From assembly GCA_947628705.1 (NCBI GenBank), contig CANRAZ010000005.1:1-64000 (forward strand): 64,000 nucleotides of DNA. Reading direction: 5' to 3'. The first letter of the stretch is position 1; each line of letters starts with the position of its first letter. Below, piece after piece: positions 48,117 to 59,195 of this stretch. The notes below the pieces were generated by a model. That model saw only the letters and a program-made list of their open reading frames with translations, was not told where the DNA came from and ran no database searches. Both the position numbers and the translations under genes were made by a program. The stretch comes from an uncultured Lachnospiraceae bacterium. Its GTDB lineage: Bacteria; Bacillota; Clostridia; Lachnospirales; Lachnospiraceae.

Positions 48117-48938
48117 TCACCTCTTTTTCCGCAAACGCCGTGTCGAAACCACCAAAGTGATGATCAGGACAGGCACCTCGGATATGATAATTATCAGATA
48201 AACAGGCACGGCTTCCGCACCCGTCTGCAGCGCAAGCTGCTCCTCCGCCTCCTCTCCTTCAAGAAGAGAAGCACGAAGCACCAGTCGGTGAGAATTTATT
48301 CCATAAGGCGTACAGGTTACCAGTGAGCAAAGGTTTTCTCCCTCCTCAATGCGTAAATCATTAAGCTCGCTTGGCAGCACGGTGTTTATGTCTGTGATAC
48401 GGTAAACGCAAGTCTCGCAAAGCACGTTAACGGTAAACACGTCTCCCACTTCAAGCTTGTCAAGATTGGTAAACAGCAGCGCAGACGGGAGACCCCTGTG
48501 TCCGGATATGACCGAATGAACCGAAGCTCCCTCAATCGGGAAGGACGAACCCTCTAAGTGTCCTGCTCCCTCCTGCAAAACAGCTTCTCCCGTTCCGTGG
48601 TAAATCGGAAGCATGATGTCCGACTTAGGAACCGTTATGTAGCCGATAATGCCGTCGCCGTTCACATTAAGGATTGAGAAATAATCGTCAGTAAGCTCAT
48701 CAGGCAGCAGCGTAAGCACCGAGGAACACTCTGCAAGCCTTTTATTAAACGCAGCCGCACGTTCAAACAGAGCCGAATAGTCCTCTGCCGGAATTGCTTC
48801 CACAGACGCCAGATAGGCTCCAACCGCCCTGCGCTGCTTCTGGGTCTTTATGTAGTTGCTCACTGCCGGATAAAGCAGGAACGAAAGACCCGCAAGAAGC
48901 ATTACAAGGGCAAGAAACGAAAGTATTTTCTGTTTCAT
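48117..48938 (-). CDS. Class C (pilin) sortase
   Basis: IPKSDIMLPIYHGTG-type region, SVISGHRGLPSALLFTNLDKLEVGDVFTVNVL, LCSLVTCTPYGINSHRLVLRA. Confidence 0.93.
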   Translation of the reverse strand: MKQKILSFLALVMLLAGLSFLLYPAVSNYIKTQKQRRAVGAYLASVEAIPAEDYSALFERAAAFNKRLAECSSVLTLLPDELTDDYFSILNVNGDGIIGYITVPKSDIMLPIYHGTGEAVLQEGAGHLEGSSFPIEGASVHSVISGHRGLPSALLFTNLDKLEVGDVFTVNVLCETCVYRITDINTVLPSELNDLRIEEGENLCSLVTCTPYGINSHRLVLRASLLEGEEAEEQLALQTGAEAVPVYLIIIISEVPVLIITLVVSTRRLRKKR

Positions 48939-48982
48939 AGAGTTTTATTTTTACTGTGCCGGAGCTTTTCTCCTCAGGTCAG

Positions 48983-51322
48983 TCACGCCTTGCGGCTTTT
49001 TCTGCCTGCAAGAATGAACAGCACAAGCGCACCTGCTACGGTCACACCGCCGATGATGTAGTAAATCCAAGTTCCGATACCACCGGTAGAAGGAAGATTC
49101 TCATACTTGAAGTTTGCAACAAGCATGCCTGCACTTCCGTCATTAATATCAGGGTCTATAGGTGTAAGCTGCACTGTGTTTTCGTAGCTGAAAGATTCGC
49201 CATCTTCAACTGCACTGCCACTCTCGACCTTTGAAAGCTTGCCATTATATTCTGTAATTTCACCAGAGGCTATAGTTGCCGCCGTCACCGTAACTTCAAA
49301 CGGCTTAATCGTAGCGTATCCTTCAGGTGCCTCTGTCTCAACAAGAGTGTATGTAACGTTTTCATCAATTCCGGAAACATTCAGATAACCATCAGTAAGA
49401 GTGGTAATGAAATTATTTGTACGTGTTGCTCCTTCCACATCCAACCACGCTTTATCAAAAGTTTCATCTGTTCCAGTATGTAGTACTTTCCACCCATCAA
49501 TTTTATAATAGCCATTTTCGAATTCTTCAGGAATGCCACTATCTTCGCTAATACTATCTTTATTGACTTTGGTAAACTCTGCAATCTTCCATACAAAATT
49601 GGTTTCTTCTTTATCACACTTTACCAATACAAATTTAGCATTTTCGAGACCAGCTGCACTAGCACCATTCTTAATAAAATCAGCTGCATCTACCTTGGTA
49701 ATGTTAAGTCCGAAGGTAAAAACTTTTGCAGTATCTTCTGTCGTTTTAGTCATATCATGATAAGACTGTGGATTATTGGAATAATGCAAAAATGCTTCGT
49801 TTACATTGCCAGCAGTGCCAACCAATGCATCACTGTTTACTTCGGCTGTGTAATTAACGTATATTTCTGATGACTCATCGCCAGAAGCAGAACAACCAAG
49901 ACGATAATATTTATCAACAACACCATTTTTACTGTCGCCTTTTACAAGTATTTCTTCAAGGCAAGGGAAATAAACAGTTAAAGTACCATCCTCCAAAATT
50001 TCACTGTATGCTGCATTAATTTTGGATTCGTCAATGTGCTTGTGGCTTAGCTCATGTGGATCACCAGTTGTGCTATAACTACTCTTAAGGATCGTCAACT
50101 CAAGATCCGGATTCCAAGTCCAACTCCCACCAGTACTATCCGCAACAAGCCAACCCTTTGCTTTCACAGTAACATACTCATCACTCGCCTCTGACTTTTC
50201 TTTGATTGTTAAACCTTTCGGAGTATCTTCAAATTTATACTGATACCCCTCAAGGTAGTTGAGATAATTGCTCGGCAAGGTACCTGTCAATCTGAAGTTT
50301 ACCAAGTCTCCCACCCCTGCGGCTTCCGTTTTATGTAAAGTACCATCTGCTCTAACAACATTCTTAGTCAGTGTCGGAACACTTTCCTTTATTTCCTGCT
50401 TTATGTTATAGGCAACAAAAAGCATTCTGGCTGAGTACGCAACATTTTCATCACTATCTTCCTCATAACCAGTTCGATCAATAAGCATATAATAACCGGC
50501 AGGCACCGTTATTTCATAAGCTTTATCCGTCTCATCATAGTCCCCACCATAGAATGAATGAACGTAACCTCCTTCAGCATAACCATCTGAAGAATTATCA
50601 CCTGTATAACCTCCTAAAATATCAGCAAATGCCTGAAGCCACTCACGGTCATTATGCTTTGCAACCTCCTGAGCAACAGCAACAGCAAGCTTATCATAAT
50701 TAACCTTCTGAAGCACCTCTTTACTTGCAGTAGGATAAGTTAATATATTTAATGGATTAGCTGCATCTTCGTAATATGCTTCGCTCAAATTACCAGATGC
50801 ATCAACAAGCGCTGTACTCTCACCGGAACGGAATCCACCTAAGTCAACATTGAAAAATGTACCTGGTTTTACATTTCCAAGAGCTAATGCAAACCCAACG
50901 ATGTTTTTCATTCTCTTTACGCCATCAGTATCATCTTTTTCATTAAAGGCAGTACCCCATTTTATGTCAGTAATTGGAAGTAATGCTTCATCATTGCCTG
51001 TATACGAACCAGGATTGTCTGGTACTGTCTTTGAAGTATCCACCGTTCCCGAAAAAATCTGGTAGGCTCCAAATTTCACTTTACTCATATAGCCTTCAGG
51101 TACTTCTTCTCCTGGACTAACAAGGCTTATAGTGTATTTTTCGCCGCTTGTTGGGGTAGGGATCTCAGTATCATCTTTATGATGAATGTGCGCATCCTCC
51201 GCCAATGCCGGCAACACCGATGTGACAAAAAGAGCCACGGTCAATGCAATGACAACAAGTTTCTTAACTCTTTTTTTCATAATAGTTTTGTTCCTTTCTT
51301 CTATTACTAATCTATCATTCAA
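48983..51322 (-). CDS. Isopeptide-forming LPXTG major pilin (SpaH/EbpB-like)
   Basis: Signal peptide, FxLTGTLPSNYLNYLEGYQYKFEDTPKGLTI, E-box-like VETEAPEGY, LPSTGGIGTWIYYIIGG sorting signal. Confidence 0.9.
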   Translation of the reverse strand: MNDRLVIEERNKTIMKKRVKKLVVIALTVALFVTSVLPALAEDAHIHHKDDTEIPTPTSGEKYTISLVSPGEEVPEGYMSKVKFGAYQIFSGTVDTSKTVPDNPGSYTGNDEALLPITDIKWGTAFNEKDDTDGVKRMKNIVGFALALGNVKPGTFFNVDLGGFRSGESTALVDASGNLSEAYYEDAANPLNILTYPTASKEVLQKVNYDKLAVAVAQEVAKHNDREWLQAFADILGGYTGDNSSDGYAEGGYVHSFYGGDYDETDKAYEITVPAGYYMLIDRTGYEEDSDENVAYSARMLFVAYNIKQEIKESVPTLTKNVVRADGTLHKTEAAGVGDLVNFRLTGTLPSNYLNYLEGYQYKFEDTPKGLTIKEKSEASDEYVTVKAKGWLVADSTGGSWTWNPDLELTILKSSYSTTGDPHELSHKHIDESKINAAYSEILEDGTLTVYFPCLEEILVKGDSKNGVVDKYYRLGCSASGDESSEIYVNYTAEVNSDALVGTAGNVNEAFLHYSNNPQSYHDMTKTTEDTAKVFTFGLNITKVDAADFIKNGASAAGLENAKFVLVKCDKEETNFVWKIAEFTKVNKDSISEDSGIPEEFENGYYKIDGWKVLHTGTDETFDKAWLDVEGATRTNNFITTLTDGYLNVSGIDENVTYTLVETEAPEGYATIKPFEVTVTAATIASGEITEYNGKLSKVESGSAVEDGESFSYENTVQLTPIDPDINDGSAGMLVANFKYENLPSTGGIGTWIYYIIGGVTVAGALVLFILAGRKSRKA

Positions 51323-51334
51323 ATGACTGAACCG

Positions 51335-52105
51335 TCATTCGGTTCCGTCAATGAATTCTGGTAAAGGCAGCAGCTTTAAAAATGCTTTTCCTATCATCTG
51401 GCTGCTGTCCACACAGCCGACCACGCTGCTCCGTGAATCGACCGATGTTCTGTGACTGTCTCCGACAACAAAATAGCTGTTTTGGGGGACAGTGAGCGGA
51501 TATGAAGCCGTTCCGCCGCTAACCGCATCTTCGGAAAAGAGCCCCTTCTGCTTTTCTCCGTTCACAAGGAGATTTCCGTCTCCGTCGACGCTTATCTCAT
51601 CGCCGCCTATTCCAATCACACGCCTGCACAGGCTGCTTTCTCCAACCGAAAATATACAGACATCTCCACGTTTTAGTGAAGCCGTTTTATGCACGACTAC
51701 TATGTCTCCGTCAAAAAGGGTCGGGCTCATCGCACTTCCGTATATCTTCATAATCGGGAACACATACACCGCAAGGAGGAAAACGCACACAGCCGTTACC
51801 GCCGCACAGAACAATACGTTCCGCACGATCTTCAAACCTCTCCTGCGCTTCTTTTTCCTGCGATTTTTTGCGTCTTCCGCGTCCGCTTCGTCCGTCATGT
51901 TTTCTGCGTCTTCCGCATCCGCTTCATATGCTTCATTTACTTCACATTCTGCGTCTGCTTCGTCCGCCGTGTCTTCCGCGCTTTTAGCGCCGTGACTTTT
52001 TTCAATGCTTTTTCCGCTATCTTCGTTACCGTTAGCTTTTACACTCTCCATTGGATCAGCCACATTCCTTTCCGCCTGCGGAATATCCTGCCTTCCTTCG
52101 TCCAA
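51335..52105 (-). CDS. lepB: Signal peptidase I with acidic N-terminal extension; likely start at ~52051 (MESVKANG)
   Basis: YGSAMSPTLFDGDIVVVHKTASLKRGDVCIF, CRRVIGIGGDEI, YFVVGDSHRTSVDSRSS; acidic ADAEDAEN repeats. Confidence 0.9.
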   Translation of the reverse strand: MDEGRQDIPQAERNVADPMESVKANGNEDSGKSIEKSHGAKSAEDTADEADAECEVNEAYEADAEDAENMTDEADAEDAKNRRKKKRRRGLKIVRNVLFCAAVTAVCVFLLAVYVFPIMKIYGSAMSPTLFDGDIVVVHKTASLKRGDVCIFSVGESSLCRRVIGIGGDEISVDGDGNLLVNGEKQKGLFSEDAVSGGTASYPLTVPQNSYFVVGDSHRTSVDSRSSVVGCVDSSQMIGKAFLKLLPLPEFIDGTE

Positions 52106-55100
52106 GCACGAAGAATATCACTGCGGCTGCACTAAGGAGCGAGCCAAGCACAACGAAGATTACGATTCCGAATCCACCTGCCGACGGAAGCTCATATGGA
52201 AATTCGTTGACGAAATCAACATGAGAAGCAGGATTCAACTGAACGTCAGCACTTGTTATATTTGAATTCACATACTCCCAATTTTCTTCGCCGTTGGCGT
52301 TGTTGTGCGGAGTATATAATAGGGTGCCGTTCTTTTCTTCCTCTACTTGCCACGTGCCGTCTTGCAGACCGCTGATAACAACTTTTTCGCCATGTTTCAA
52401 TGTAATAATCGCAGTGTATGTGCCATCGCCGGCTGCATCAAATTTAATTATTTTATCATGATCTGCAGCTGTTTCATCTAATTTCCAAGTGCCGTCCTCA
52501 AGTTTGTACCATTTCAGGTCAAAGCCTTTTATATTTTGGTCGGCAAATTCAGCAACATCTTCTGCTGTATCTAGCTTGACAGTAACCGTAAATTCCCAAC
52601 TATTGCTATAATCAGTAGTATTCGTTACTTTTTTGGAAATAGCAAGCGAATTGTTGTCAGCAGACAACGTGATAATTCCGAGACGGTCTTTAGCGTAGTC
52701 GCTCGTGAAGTCTGTCGATGATGTGGCTTCAGGATTAGCCTTCAGATAATCTTTAACGCTTTTGCCCTTATCGCCACTATCATCCTTAACAGTACCGAAA
52801 TAGAATGTTACGGTTTGGTTTGTTGAAGTTTTCGTCCTGTCGTTTTCGGCGATATTTTTCTTGGAATAATCTACAGAATCATTCCAGATCTGATACTCGC
52901 CGTCGCCTGTACTTGTTACCGCAGAGCCACTGACACTAGAAACATTATCAGGGAATCTGCCATGAGTGTAGCTTTCAACATCGTTGTCGATTTTCAGATA
53001 TTTGAAATATAATGTTTCAGTTAATCCTCCTTCCGTAACATCAGCAATTTTGAATATATCGCTATTCAATGGATTAGTAGCAGTGTCTATTACGTATGTG
53101 CCGATTGGCAGGGCATCTGGCTTATCATAACCGAGATATGGGTTACTTGCTGTGGCTTCATTAGTTATATTAACATAACCCGAAGTATCATCCTCTACCT
53201 CAACCTTGGTTAGATTAGCCCATACCCTGCTTAGCTCATTTGCCGTGGCATCAGCAGGTATGTCAGTAACCTCAAATGTAAGCCGATATTTTTTGCCTTC
53301 TACTTTTCCAGAGGTCGGGTCTGTATTACCTGTATCAGCGTTTATTGAGGTCTCGGTTGAATCATACGGCAACGGATCAATTGGGTCATCGTAATAACGT
53401 GTAGCTTCAAAGGTAAATGTTTTATTACCTGTATTAGGATTGAGCGGCGAACCCTTGATTAAATACTTACCGTCAACGAAAAGCTCAAGAGCAAGCGCAG
53501 CGTTTACAACGTCTTTGGTGTAGGTGGTGTTGGCTGCAAGGGAGCAAGGAGCGTTAATGCCTGTAACCTTGCCTGTTTCATCAGTAATTTCTGCACCACT
53601 TGCATCTAACATTTTCACATTATTTGGCGTATCGGTATAGCAACCTTTAATGGTATCAAGTTTATCTCCCGACATGCTTCCCTCTAACTGCACTTTGCCT
53701 GCGGCTTCCTTATATTTGGTATCCCAGTCATATACGCCTGAGTCGGTGACTGTGCCATCGGAGTTGCCAATTGTTGATTCGTCTTTAGCGTAAGCTTCAA
53801 CCGCTTCAGCAGGTTTAAAACGATCATCGCTCTTTTCATCTACTAACACCCATTTTCCATGCCCAGTATCATACATAACGTGCGGCTCATAGGTGTGCTT
53901 TTCTTGTATCATTGCTTTCAGATAGTCTTCACGACCGTACTCTGTGCTCCATCCTTCGTCTTTAGCTGTTGGCTCAAAAACATCAAACTCTTTATTAATG
54001 ATCTTAAAGAAGCTGTCGCCACCTGTACTCGTTGTAGAATCTTTTTTAATGAAATTCTTATCAAGCTCAAAGCCATCCAACCCATCTTTCGTTTCTTTCA
54101 GCGGAGTGAATTTCAATTGAAGGTTGTACTTGATCTGATCTGTGTTCTTTACAACATAATTTATGGTGATATCGTTTTCAAAGACACCGTCACCATCCGT
54201 ATCTACTTTCTGTTGTTCTTCACCTCCATCATCACGTTTCCAAGTATAGGTAATAAAACCTGTAACATCTCGCAAATTAGGGTCAACAAAATCTGCTATG
54301 GTTACTTTATCGCCGCCAGTTATATCTATCTCTCTTGTACTCATACCCGTGTTGTTATTTACTACAACTTTGCCGCCATCAACTTTCAGTGTATCGCCTT
54401 CATAAACCGGGTCGGGCAAGTAGATATACGGTATGGTAAATGTCTTTTCCTTTTCATCTTTATCGTTGATCTTCAGCCACTGATTCAAAAGCTCAAGCAG
54501 CGGTGTTTTTGCAGCATCATAGCCATACAGCCTATATGCGTAACGCTCGAGATATTCAAGATAGTACGAACCCGTCATGTAGCCGTTTTCAAGGTCGGCA
54601 AGCATCATCGTCGGGGAGACCACCTCACCCATGTAAATAACGTCATTGAGGTTGTTGGCGTTAAGTGGCAGAAGTCTTACATTTACGGTAGTTCTTGGAA
54701 AGCCCGAAGACGGAATATCAATACCGTCGCCGTAAACCGCCTGCGAAACGCCGCCAGCATCAACAGCGTTTATCTTTCTATTCGTGCCGGAAAGAGCCTC
54801 AAGCTTTTTGCGGTAAGGAACTTTTTTCGTAACTAAGTCTAGGTCATCACCTGTAAAACCATATAACTCATAGTTTTCACCCTTATCCATGTTCTCGATG
54901 GTCGCATCGCTGTAGACAAGGTTTTCACCGGCTTCGTTGCCGTTTGTAAGGATATTATTGCCGCCTATGAAGTCATCTTTAGCTTTCAGGCGAATGGTTG
55001 CGCTCCAGACGTCAAGTTTTTTTTCAGGATCCATCGCTGTATCAAACGCTTCATTCTCCATCGGAATGATCTGATCCGTCCAACGCAGATAGTACATATC

Positions 55101-58100
55101 TTTAACGTCGTCATAATAGATGTAGCCTGTGCCTATGCCATCGCCTGTGGTGTAGTTACCGTCAGAGTCTTGCACACGGTTTACCATGTAGCTTTCGCGT
55201 GGTGTGTAGGCAAGACCAATAGCTGTTGTACCTTTGTCGATACTGTCAATAATGTTGCCAACTGTAACTGCGTTACCTGAAACGGTATTTGAATTCGTTC
55301 CATCAAAAGTTGTAAGACTTCCTACAGCTTCTCCGTTTTTGGTAACGGTTATCTTACCGCCTGCGCCGAGGTAGTAGGTAACATCATTTCCGTCAGCATC
55401 TTTACCTATCAGGTCAAAACGTGGGTCAATGTAGTCCTGCACGGTGTAGTCGTTACGTGGCTGCTGGATCTTCGTTAGTATGTCAGCAAATGCAGTTTCA
55501 AGGGTGCTGTCTGCACCAACTACGCTTATACATTCTTCCGGTTCACGTTCTCCGTCCTTATCACCGGCAAGCTGTAAAAGGAAAGTTTTCGCTTTGTTAT
55601 ACTCAGCCTCATTAGTTGTTTCAGAAATAGAGCCTGTTGCCAGCATTACACAGAAAATCGTGTAGCCTTCATCTTTCAACTTATCAGCCCACGCTTTGGC
55701 TAGTTTTGCATCGGTATCAGCTTCATAACCCTCCGGTGCAAAATCGCCGTATGATGTTACTTTACCATTTTTATCTTTCTCAAAGTCATTTACATACTTT
55801 GTATCATCAGAATCAATAGTGTTATCACGACCGTCTGTAAATATGATAAGATACTTATCACGAGCATCGTTGGCTATATTGTAAACTGTGTCACCGCTCT
55901 TCAGTTCTTCTGTATTTACCATATTATCATAGAACGCTTTCAGACCCGTCCAAGTGTACGTACCGCCGGTCATAACATAGGGGTATTCATTTATATCTAC
56001 TCTAGCAGACGACGGTTCGGTAGACGTAGATGTTTCATTTTCTTTCGATGTCAGAAGATCCTGCAAATATTCTTCCCTAGTTGATGAATCGTTTTTACTA
56101 TATACATCGGAATAGTTCGTCCAGTCTTTCATGATAAGCATTTTAAGATGATCAACTGCATTTTTTGCTACTTCCTCTTCAGAGTTGCCCTGTATGAGGT
56201 TATGTGTACTGAAACGAACGATCGCGCTGTTAGAAAGGTCAGAATATTTCGCAAGGTTTTGATAGAACTGATTCAACGCATAGTTAAGTTCCTCATATTT
56301 TGTTGGGTCGCCGTAGTTATCGTTGCCGGCAATACGTTCCTCCACTTCATATTTTTCTTTCACGTATACAACAGAGCAGAATGTACGTTGATTGTAACCC
56401 CATGTTTTATCACTTCTTTTCCACGATATTTCACCGGTGCAGTAGAAACAACGCAAGTATCCCTTTGAATCTATATAAAACTGTAGGCTGCGCTCGGTTT
56501 CTGCTGGTGTAAATGTTTTATCTTCATCGTCTCCGTCTTTAAGGTATTCATAATAGTAGTAGTAATCAGCTCGTTCTTCACCCAATGCATCCTCTGGTTT
56601 TATACCATCGTTTGACTCTTTCGCTGTTATGTAATCATCATATGCTGCCTGATAAACGCTGGGTACGGTTGCAATGCTTTTGTTATTGTTTTTAATATCA
56701 TCTTCGTTTACAGCAGAATTTATGACGTGCGAGTTATCGCTATCCCCAAATACAGTTGGGTTAGTCGGTTTTTTAGCAAGATATTCATCATTCAAGACAC
56801 CCAGATATTGTTTACCGCCTTCAAGGCAACTCTTAATATCTTCCCACGTAGAGTGAGAGTTTACATAGTACCAACCTGCACGCTCGTCATCGTTGGGGTT
56901 TTGACCAAGACTTGTAGATATTTGTGCAATTGCATCTCCGTCCTGCGATACTGCATGGAAGCCTTTGCAACCCGTTGTCAGAGCGGAAGGAACTACCATA
57001 AGTTGGTTTTTAGCTACAAGAGCTACCTCATCTGGTTCAAGTGCTTCGTCAAATACGTAAACGTTCTTAACAAATATATCATCTTTGTCATAGCTATTAC
57101 CCAACAAACCTGCCAGTATAATGGACAATTGGTCAGTGCCATAACCAGATTTTAACGTATATGTACTGGTATATTCTACTCCATCACAATAAAATTTCAA
57201 GACACCCTTTTCAACCACAAACGTAATTTTCTTCCATTCATTTATGGTGCCAAATACTTTATCAGTGAAACCTTTTTCATTAATACCATCTTTTTCAAAA
57301 AGTTTAAGTTGATTTTGCGAACTTTTTTTCTTCCTATACCATGTGTAATATGCAGATGTATCATTTTTACCAATGTACATTATATTTCTGTTAGTAGTTG
57401 GTTGATCACTACTCGTCACCTGAACTTCGAACGAAATAGTGTAATCACCTGACGGATTGACATCAAGCAATACAGCACGATTTTTCTTACCTAAATTGTT
57501 AATAGACAAAGATTTTCCGTCACTTGAATATTCCGCTGTCGCCTCTGATGTAGCAGGTGTACTCGTCTTATCAAAACCTGTACCGCTGTTCTGCTTGATA
57601 TATTTACCACTTGTAGTAGAAGAATTTGTAGAACTATTTTCTAAAGAATTGCTATCAAAGGAATATAATCCGACAAGGGAATCTCCGAAGCTTTTCAAAT
57701 TACTTTCAACTATATTAGAAGATACTGTACCACTAAAATTGGTTTCCAATGTCTGAACATCTGTATCACTAAGTGCTTTATTAAACAAATACACGTTATC
57801 TATTTGAAGATTATTTATACCCTCATATTCACCGCCATTAATCAAGCCGCCAACAATTATTCCGAAATCACCTTCAACTATTCCAGAAAGATCAAAAGTT
57901 AAACCTCCTAAGACACTCAATTCCCCCTTGCCTACAGTAAATTTAACTTCCGAATCCTCAAAAACAAATTTAAATGTTTGCCAGCCATCTGTGCAATCAT
58001 TACCAGTATCTATTTCAGTTGTATTGCATTTAATTTTCAAATTACCTTTTTCATCGTAAAAAATTCTTATTCCGTTTTCTGTGTTCCGAAGATTGCCAAT

Positions 58101-59120
58101 GTAAATTATATCTGTGTTACCCGAACCCAAATCATTTCCATTAGTTTGAAATAATACGGAAAAAGCTCCAGTGCTCAGCAAACCTTCTTTACTTACATCA
58201 AGTAATACAGCGCCATTATTTACTGAGTCATTTAAGTACAAAGCTTCTTCATGCTTATCACCACTATTATTATAAGCAGGCGCAGCAGTTTCCTTAATTG
58301 CTGTTTCCTCAAAAGCTGTACCTTCATTTGTGTTTTTTATTACAGTTGCATGTGCACCTGCTGCTGCTTTATCTGCTTTATTTTCCAAAGTGCCATTAAA
58401 CGGATAATATCCAATCGGTTCAAGTTTCTTTGTTGGCTCTCCGCCGTCCCAGTAACCCAGCGGCACAAATTCAGAAACAGTAGAACGCGATTCGTAAATA
58501 TAGTACATATAATCACTGTAAGAAAGTTTGCTGTTGTCGGTTTTTGTGTTATCTAAGATAACGTCAACAACTTCTTGCGGCAAATAGCCGTAATTTTGGT
58601 CTTGGATAGCTGCTAATATTTTTAATGTCTTATTATCATCATAATCATATTTAGATAAATCCGTATCACTGATACTGTACTTTGTTACAAAGCCCTCAAG
58701 CTCTTTTTCATGATCTCCTATCTCCAACGGCTCTAGCGTATCTACCGTCCACGCCATAGAACCGGACGCATCAAGAATCGTCGCAACGTCCACAGGGTTC
58801 TCACCGACATACCACGACTCCAGATTAACGTCAAAAGTCCTGCCATCGGTGTCTGCTTCCGTGGCAGTTTTATTCGTGTGGAGGCCGTAGCCGGTGTTAT
58901 AATATGTCGTACCATCTGCAACCGTCAATGTATCCTGTTCAAGGTTATCAAATCCGGTTGATTGACCGTTTTTATCTTTGCCTATTACCCCACTGCCACT
59001 GCTGCTGGCAGCATATGTCGTTGGGTTAAACAAGCTTATAAGCGCATCAGAACCGAGCGCAGACACAAACAACGCTGCAGCCGATATTCCTGCGACCACT
59101 CTTTTTGCGATCTTATTCAT
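52056..59120 (-). CDS. Giant VWA/LamG-like/Cna_B cell-wall-anchored pilus adhesin
   Basis: 2354 aa; VWA pieces ATILDASGSMAW, SNSAIVRFSTH and YLIIFTDGRDN; two LamG-like segments; LPSAGGFG sorting-type signal, TM and basic tail. Confidence 0.9.
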   Translation of the reverse strand: MNKIAKRVVAGISAAALFVSALGSDALISLFNPTTYAASSSGSGVIGKDKNGQSTGFDNLEQDTLTVADGTTYYNTGYGLHTNKTATEADTDGRTFDVNLESWYVGENPVDVATILDASGSMAWTVDTLEPLEIGDHEKELEGFVTKYSISDTDLSKYDYDDNKTLKILAAIQDQNYGYLPQEVVDVILDNTKTDNSKLSYSDYMYYIYESRSTVSEFVPLGYWDGGEPTKKLEPIGYYPFNGTLENKADKAAAGAHATVIKNTNEGTAFEETAIKETAAPAYNNSGDKHEEALYLNDSVNNGAVLLDVSKEGLLSTGAFSVLFQTNGNDLGSGNTDIIYIGNLRNTENGIRIFYDEKGNLKIKCNTTEIDTGNDCTDGWQTFKFVFEDSEVKFTVGKGELSVLGGLTFDLSGIVEGDFGIIVGGLINGGEYEGINNLQIDNVYLFNKALSDTDVQTLETNFSGTVSSNIVESNLKSFGDSLVGLYSFDSNSLENSSTNSSTTSGKYIKQNSGTGFDKTSTPATSEATAEYSSDGKSLSINNLGKKNRAVLLDVNPSGDYTISFEVQVTSSDQPTTNRNIMYIGKNDTSAYYTWYRKKKSSQNQLKLFEKDGINEKGFTDKVFGTINEWKKITFVVEKGVLKFYCDGVEYTSTYTLKSGYGTDQLSIILAGLLGNSYDKDDIFVKNVYVFDEALEPDEVALVAKNQLMVVPSALTTGCKGFHAVSQDGDAIAQISTSLGQNPNDDERAGWYYVNSHSTWEDIKSCLEGGKQYLGVLNDEYLAKKPTNPTVFGDSDNSHVINSAVNEDDIKNNNKSIATVPSVYQAAYDDYITAKESNDGIKPEDALGEERADYYYYYEYLKDGDDEDKTFTPAETERSLQFYIDSKGYLRCFYCTGEISWKRSDKTWGYNQRTFCSVVYVKEKYEVEERIAGNDNYGDPTKYEELNYALNQFYQNLAKYSDLSNSAIVRFSTHNLIQGNSEEEVAKNAVDHLKMLIMKDWTNYSDVYSKNDSSTREEYLQDLLTSKENETSTSTEPSSARVDINEYPYVMTGGTYTWTGLKAFYDNMVNTEELKSGDTVYNIANDARDKYLIIFTDGRDNTIDSDDTKYVNDFEKDKNGKVTSYGDFAPEGYEADTDAKLAKAWADKLKDEGYTIFCVMLATGSISETTNEAEYNKAKTFLLQLAGDKDGEREPEECISVVGADSTLETAFADILTKIQQPRNDYTVQDYIDPRFDLIGKDADGNDVTYYLGAGGKITVTKNGEAVGSLTTFDGTNSNTVSGNAVTVGNIIDSIDKGTTAIGLAYTPRESYMVNRVQDSDGNYTTGDGIGTGYIYYDDVKDMYYLRWTDQIIPMENEAFDTAMDPEKKLDVWSATIRLKAKDDFIGGNNILTNGNEAGENLVYSDATIENMDKGENYELYGFTGDDLDLVTKKVPYRKKLEALSGTNRKINAVDAGGVSQAVYGDGIDIPSSGFPRTTVNVRLLPLNANNLNDVIYMGEVVSPTMMLADLENGYMTGSYYLEYLERYAYRLYGYDAAKTPLLELLNQWLKINDKDEKEKTFTIPYIYLPDPVYEGDTLKVDGGKVVVNNNTGMSTREIDITGGDKVTIADFVDPNLRDVTGFITYTWKRDDGGEEQQKVDTDGDGVFENDITINYVVKNTDQIKYNLQLKFTPLKETKDGLDGFELDKNFIKKDSTTSTGGDSFFKIINKEFDVFEPTAKDEGWSTEYGREDYLKAMIQEKHTYEPHVMYDTGHGKWVLVDEKSDDRFKPAEAVEAYAKDESTIGNSDGTVTDSGVYDWDTKYKEAAGKVQLEGSMSGDKLDTIKGCYTDTPNNVKMLDASGAEITDETGKVTGINAPCSLAANTTYTKDVVNAALALELFVDGKYLIKGSPLNPNTGNKTFTFEATRYYDDPIDPLPYDSTETSINADTGNTDPTSGKVEGKKYRLTFEVTDIPADATANELSRVWANLTKVEVEDDTSGYVNITNEATASNPYLGYDKPDALPIGTYVIDTATNPLNSDIFKIADVTEGGLTETLYFKYLKIDNDVESYTHGRFPDNVSSVSGSAVTSTGDGEYQIWNDSVDYSKKNIAENDRTKTSTNQTVTFYFGTVKDDSGDKGKSVKDYLKANPEATSSTDFTSDYAKDRLGIITLSADNNSLAISKKVTNTTDYSNSWEFTVTVKLDTAEDVAEFADQNIKGFDLKWYKLEDGTWKLDETAADHDKIIKFDAAGDGTYTAIITLKHGEKVVISGLQDGTWQVEEEKNGTLLYTPHNNANGEENWEYVNSNITSADVQLNPASHVDFVNEFPYELPSAGGFGIVIFVVLGSLLSAAAVIFFVLGRRKAGYSAGGKECG

Positions 59121-59159
59121 AATCTGTACGCTCCTTTACAAGAAATTGGTCTATTATTG

Positions 59160-59167
59160 CCCCCCCC
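59160..59167 (-). repeat. Homopolymeric G8 tract in the 5'UTR of the giant VWA adhesin gene
   Basis: CCCCCCCC on the plus strand between the promoter and the start codon. Confidence 0.8.
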
Positions 59168-59195
59168 ATTTTGGGCAAAATATATACTTGGTAAA

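Noticed and set aside
53859-54836. 325-aa plus-strand ORF inside the giant adhesin
   Set aside because: Antisense shadow ORF of the 2354-aa VWA protein; no coding signature.
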